Source: Paralvinella palmiformis
Lineage: Eukaryota; Annelida; Polychaeta; Terebellida; Alvinellidae
Direction: 5' to 3'
Assembly: GCA_025642065.1 (NCBI GenBank)
Contig: JAODUP010001164.1
Span: 33,653 to 97,652, forward strand
Length of the DNA: 64,000 bases
The position numbers were made by a program, and so were the translations under genes. This document shows, in pieces, positions 59,874 to 64,000 of the stretch. The notes under the pieces were generated by a model, which worked only from the letters and a program-made list of their open reading frames with translations, was not told the origin of the DNA and did no database searches. Each line of letters begins with the position of its first letter. Position 1 is the stretch's first letter.

Positions 59874-62453
59874 CGTACTTCATTTTGTAACAAACGTATG
59901 TATGGGATGTATAGATGTATGAGCAAAACACTTAAATGTTTAAATTACTAATTTTCTAAACTAGAAAAGGTTTTAGGTATATTTTGTATTTAGCACAGTG
60001 TCTATCATATATCACCTTCTTTATTAAAACGATACTTCGGTTAAATGATTAGTAATTGGCTTATTTATATACATTCATATACATGTGAATGTTAATAGTT
60101 AATGATGTGTTTCGGCATTCATAATACAAGTGATATAATTCACTGTTCGGATGTAGATATCATTTGACAGATCTTCGCCAAAGTGGAACTGTTGATGCCT
60201 TTTCTTATGGCAAGTCAAACATCATCTTAATAAATTGCAGTCAAACATACTATACCATCGTGCTGTCGTACTTTAGTGGATTCCTGTGCTTTGTGGGTTC
60301 CTGTGCATCAAACAGATTAATTGCGATCCGGATCATTTGAAAACCTCTAGATGATAAATCATCATGTGCTGGCCGTTCCCAGAGGGCATTGGTATCAGCG
60401 ACGGTCTGACCCTCACTACGTTACCCACAAATTATTACTTGACAACAGCCTGACGCCATGCTACTCACTGGGTGTGCGAAAATATCCATTTTAGCAATGA
60501 TTATGTCTTTAGACTTCGAACTTGCAACAACTCAACATGAAATTGTCAGCGAAATTATAAAAAATACAGTGACTGGGACTTATTAGCTTGGCAGACAACC
60601 TGCTTTGATAATCGTGGCAACTATGTAGGAATTATAATCGTCGTATAGTTAGGTAGTTATGCTTCCGCCATGGATGAATAAACAGTTACGTGTTGTTACA
60701 AAAACCGGATACACGTGGTCAATCTGATCACCTAAAGATCATGGGCAAATATTGTTGTCCCGACATACAATCGCATAAACGGATTATTTAAAAATAATTG
60801 CATATTGAAGAAAGTAAATTAAAAATTAAAAAAAGGCTATCTTTATGTCTTAAACTTTTGATGTACTAAATAAAAAGATTTGTCAATCACCGATTGGTTA
60901 CATCCTGTTTGGTAAATGACTCTGTCAGATACAATATAACCCCCCCCCCACCCCAGCATGCGTATATCTTTATATTCATTATTTATTGTTGCATATAGTG
61001 GATATGAAGTTGAGTAAAGATAAAAGAATGCCATATATTAAAAAGTACGAGTTAACCTTAACTAAACAATCAGGTATTAAAATAAATATAATTATCATGA
61101 CTAAATTTGTTTTTAAATTCCTTTATCTCTCATATCTAGATAAGATTGTAATTCGATCCTCCAACTCCTGATTTTATGTTTACAATAATAATTATTAAGT
61201 GTATTTTATTGGAAGTATTATTTATTAGTTATTCCAAACAATAGACATAAGAATAAAATAATCGGATACTACAATAGATAATAAGATAATAATAAACAAT
61301 AATTGTAAACAAGTTAAACTTATTGTTATTTCATATTTTCTTATTTTTAGTACCAAATATAAATTGGTATCATGTACAGCAAAGAGAACAGCGACAAGAA
61401 CGGGCTATTATTGTTGTTCTGGTTACAAAGAAACAACAAACCATCAATGTATACGTAAGTAATATTTTGTGTTCTCTATTTGTTTGGTTGTTTTTTACTT
61501 TGATGACAATATCAAATACAATATTCAGTATAAAGATTAATGTCATATATTCTCTAGCTGTGTGTAAATCTGATTGTGGTCACGGGGTGTGTGTTAAACC
61601 TGACCAGTGTCATTGTAATCGAGGATGGCAAGGACAGACTTGTTCCATCGGTGAGTCGTATCAATTATAACGATAATATAAGATTTTTAAAGTTCTTTTC
61701 AAGTTAATAGTACACTGAAATATAATTAATTATCTATTCAAGAAACCCCGACATTATAATATGCAATCTTTAATTCGATGGCTAATTGTAAGTTGAGAAA
61801 TTGTATGACTTTTCCTATTTTCCGTAATCAGCTGTGTGTCAATCTGGATGTAGTCACGGGAAATGTATAGAACCTGATAGATGTCGCTGTGATCAAGGTT
61901 GGCAGGGAAGGACTTGTTCTAGTGGTTAGTGTTTATAATAACATCTGAGAGAAGACATTTATTTCTTACTCTAGATAGTGATGGCCAATTAAGTGACTTG
62001 TTTACATACATATCAGAACAGATATCCAACAGACATATATACCATGCCATATATAGTGACGGCTAATGTGTTTGTTTATATACACGTAACACATATATGT
62101 AAGTCTGTGGTCATATGAATTGATATATGTCGGCAGTATCAAGATTGGCCAGGACTGACATGTTCTAGTGACAAGTGTCTTTCTCTACATCTGGTGACAA
62201 ATATGAATATATGTTTATATTATATTATGTTTATAATGACTATAGAGAATTGCAATGAATCATCCTTTGTATCTAACAGCGACATTAGAATGCCAAAACC
62301 TGAGTATGACGGTCAATTTATTTTATATCTAGCTCTTTTTTTAAACATTTGTTTAAACAGCTGTATGTAACTCTGGCTGTATACGTGGAACATGTATTAA
62401 CCCTGATGTCTGTAGTTGCTACGAAGGCTGGCAAGGAAAGAACTGTTCGATTG
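59253..62453 (+). CDS. EMI-domain and multiple-EGF protein, 5' six exons
   Basis: Exons 59253-59365, 59671-59775, 61351-61454, 61558-61650, 61832-61924 and 62361-62453, all GT-AG with consistent phases. Exon 1 encodes a signal peptide (MRVIVVLFLCLYLLICVII, cut near KSAPTA). Exons 1-3 form an EMI domain: NVCTKYITYSQVYNKQC, CSWICWMPE, and YKLVSCTAKRTATRTGYYCC then SGYKE and CI. Exons 4-6 each encode one 31-residue EGF module (CKSDCGHGVCVKPDQCHC, CQSGCSHGKCIEPDRCRC, CNSGCIRGTCINPDVCSC, each followed by a GWQG..C segment). All three are 93 bases, phase 1-1, so they can be duplicated without breaking frame. The layout resembles the N-terminus of MEGF/scavenger-receptor-type proteins, secreted or membrane-anchored. 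No stop was reached; the gene must continue, but the sequence beyond folds back. An acceptor-like tttgtttag before the ATG suggests a 5' UTR exon. Confidence 0.87.
59817..59867. repeat. (TA)n microsatellite in EMI/EGF intron 2
   Basis: About 25 TA units. Confidence 0.95.
59868..61350. other. EMI/EGF intron 2, nothing else recognised
   Basis: AT-rich 1.5-kb stretch with a C-run at 60941-60949; no exon-like or repeat signature. Confidence 0.4.
62093..62180 (+). pseudogene. Decayed EGF exon between EGF exons 5 and 6
   Basis: The stretch catatatgtaagtctgtgg and later tatcaagattggccagg, gactgacatgttctagtgac parallels the second half of exon 5 (gatcaaggttggcaggg, gacttgttctagtgg). Read in frame it keeps DWPGLTCSSD but has lost the cysteine spacing and the acceptor/donor pair. 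A dead module copy. Confidence 0.55.
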
Positions 62454-62554
62454 GTTAGTATCCTTTATTACATATGAAAACAGATTCTTACCCGTTCCCT
62501 TAATTTAACAAACATTATCAATTGCTGTGCTATTCTTTATCCCGCCTTTCCCCC

Positions 62555-62623
62555 TCCCCCCTCTCTCCTCTCTCTCTTTTTCTCTCTCTCTCTCTCTCTT
62601 TTCTCTATATATATATATATTTG
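62555..62623. repeat. (CT)n(TA)n microsatellite
   Basis: Pyrimidine tract then TA tract; its distorted inverse appears at about 63282-63340. Confidence 0.9.
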
Positions 62624-62664
62624 CGTCCCTCATTAGGCAACACTCCCGTTATTTTCATAATAGG

Positions 62665-62835
62665 AACTAAATAAGGCATTTCTGGGATGGAAATACCCAG
62701 CATATGTTTAAACAATAGTTTTGGAATTAAGGAGACTGCAGGGGTAATACTATTTTCCAGACTAATTTATGCGGTCCACCCAATACTGGGAAGTACATGT
62801 GAGATTTAAGGGGACTAAGATTTGTGTATATCTCT
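62665..62835 (+). repeat. Dispersed repeat shared with 52645-52775
   Basis: Longer copy of the 52.6-kb repeat, and also within the left arm of the fold-back. Its distorted inverse is at about 63170-63245. Confidence 0.8.
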
Positions 62836-62971
62836 GAAAATCAATAGAATGAGCTTGATATTTTCTGAGTGTGCAATATATCTCATTATATATAAAACAC
62901 AGAACAAAACTCGTGAAAAAGTGTACTAATTATGAAATAGGGGGTCATTCGTTGGTGGGCAATTTTTTTTG

Positions 62972-63039
<68 letters not shown>

Positions 63040-64000
63040 TTTAAATTATTATAGTAATTTTATAATTAGTACCCTTTTTCCATTTTGTTTTTTGTTTTTA
63101 AATATAATGAGGTATATTTTAAATTTCCCAAACCCTTTAGATTTTAAATTTTCAAAATTTTGTTTTTTTTTTTTTACCCCTGCAGTCTCCTTAATTCCAA
63201 AACTATTGTTTAAACATATTGGGCCCCCAAATGCCTTATTTAGTTCCCATTTGAAAAAAACAGGGTAAAGAGGGGCCAAAAAATATATATATATAAAAAA
63301 AGAAGAGAGAGAGAGAGGAGAGGGGGGGGAGGGGAAAGGGGGATAAAAAAAGGCCGAATTTATAATGTTTGTTAAATTAAAAAGGGAAACAAAAAAATAA
63401 AAGAAATTTTTTTGGGCCCTTTTAGCAACTACAGACATCAGGGTTAATACATGTTCCACGTATACAGCCAGAGTTACATACAGCTGTTTAAACAAATGTT
63501 TAAAAAAAGAGCTAGATATAAAATAAATTGACCGTCATACTCAGGTTTTGGCATTCTAATGTCGCTGTTAGATACTAAGGATGATTCATTGCAATTCTCT
63601 ATAGTCATTATAAACATAAATTCATATTTGTCATCAGATGTAGAGAAAGACACTTGTCACTAGAACATGTCAGTCCTGGCCAATCTTGATACTGCGGACA
63701 TATATCAATTAATATGACCACAGACTTACATATATTTGTTACGTGCATATAAACAAACACATTAGCCGTCACTATATATGGCATGGTATATATGTCTGTT
63801 GGATATCTGTTCTGATATGTATGTAAACAAGTCACTTAATTGGCCATCACTATCTAGAGTAAGAAATAAATGTCTTCTCTCAGATGTTATTATAAACACT
63901 AACCACTAGAACAAGTCCTTCCCTTGCCAACCTTGATCACAGCGACATCTATCAGGTTCTATACATTTCCCGTGAATACATCCAGATTGACACACAGCTG

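Larger units (their letters stand above)
61829..64000. repeat. Large fold-back inverted duplication
   Basis: Left arm 61829 to about 62960, apex a TA microsatellite at 62977-63033, right arm about 63040 to 64000 (window end). The right arm carries EGF exon 6 inverted (63425-63475, partial) and EGF exon 5 inverted (63905-64000). Distal positions (63425-64000) match closely, with scattered substitutions, a deletion of about 17 bases and a one-base insertion in the inverted exon 5. Positions 63040-63425 match only loosely and are biased towards homopolymers. The arms continue past the window end. Confidence 0.9.

Noticed and set aside
63049..63495. 148-codon antisense open frame near the window end
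   Set aside because: It lies in the corrupted right arm of the fold-back and reads across distorted intron and microsatellite sequence.

Overview
The window is an AT-rich animal genomic segment. It has intron-split genes with GT-AG junctions, a single-exon neuropeptide-type GPCR, many tRNA-derived SINEs, decayed non-LTR retrotransposons, DNA-transposon relics and long microsatellites. There is no bacterial-style gene packing. The repertoire (FMRFamide-receptor-like GPCR, EMI/EGF protein, tRNA SINEs, CR1/L2-like LINEs) suits a marine lophotrochozoan, most likely a mollusc. That is inference; the species cannot be fixed from the sequence.

Four host loci are supported, all on the + strand. (1) 1541-7987 holds the last six coding exons of glycosylasparaginase (AGA), with all exon phases agreeing; its N-terminal exons lie before the window. 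(2) 21027-22298 is an intronless class A GPCR resembling FMRFamide receptors. (3) 36385-38099 is a three-exon leucine-rich-repeat gene with an LRRCT cap and a C-terminal PAN/apple-like module, interrupted by one single-base frameshift. (4) 59253-62453 is the 5' part of an EMI-domain plus EGF-repeat secreted or receptor protein, whose EGF modules sit on identical 93-base phase-1 exons.

The rest is mobile or repetitive DNA. There are about fifteen copies of one ATC-tailed tRNA SINE in two subfamilies, two other tRNA-SINE types, four sizeable LINE remnants (11.7-14.7, 16.1-18.2, 27.9-28.7 and 57.2-58.3 kb) plus tails of the third family at 1.4 and 44.8 kb. DNA-element relics include three copies of a hAT-type MITE with 8-base target duplications, a pogo/Tigger-like MITE in the last AGA intron, two abutting inverted-repeat elements at 53.1-55.0 kb, a decayed BED-finger hAT transposase (50.5-51.1 kb), a decayed tyrosine-recombinase (Crypton-like) ORF (47.7-48.9 kb) and a THAP-domain pseudogene (29.3 kb). 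A 1.2-kb repeat at 30 kb recurs inverted and interrupted by about 2.2 kb at 40.6-44.1 kb.

The last 2.2 kb fold back on themselves: 63.04-64.0 kb is the reverse complement of 61.83-62.96 kb, centred on a TA microsatellite. The copy is noisy only next to the apex. This looks like an assembly or read fold-back, though a real inverted duplication is possible, and it casts doubt on the 3' continuation of the EMI/EGF gene. I found no coherent new multi-gene system. The strongest novelty is in the repeat architecture and in how transposon ends sit against AGA splice acceptors.
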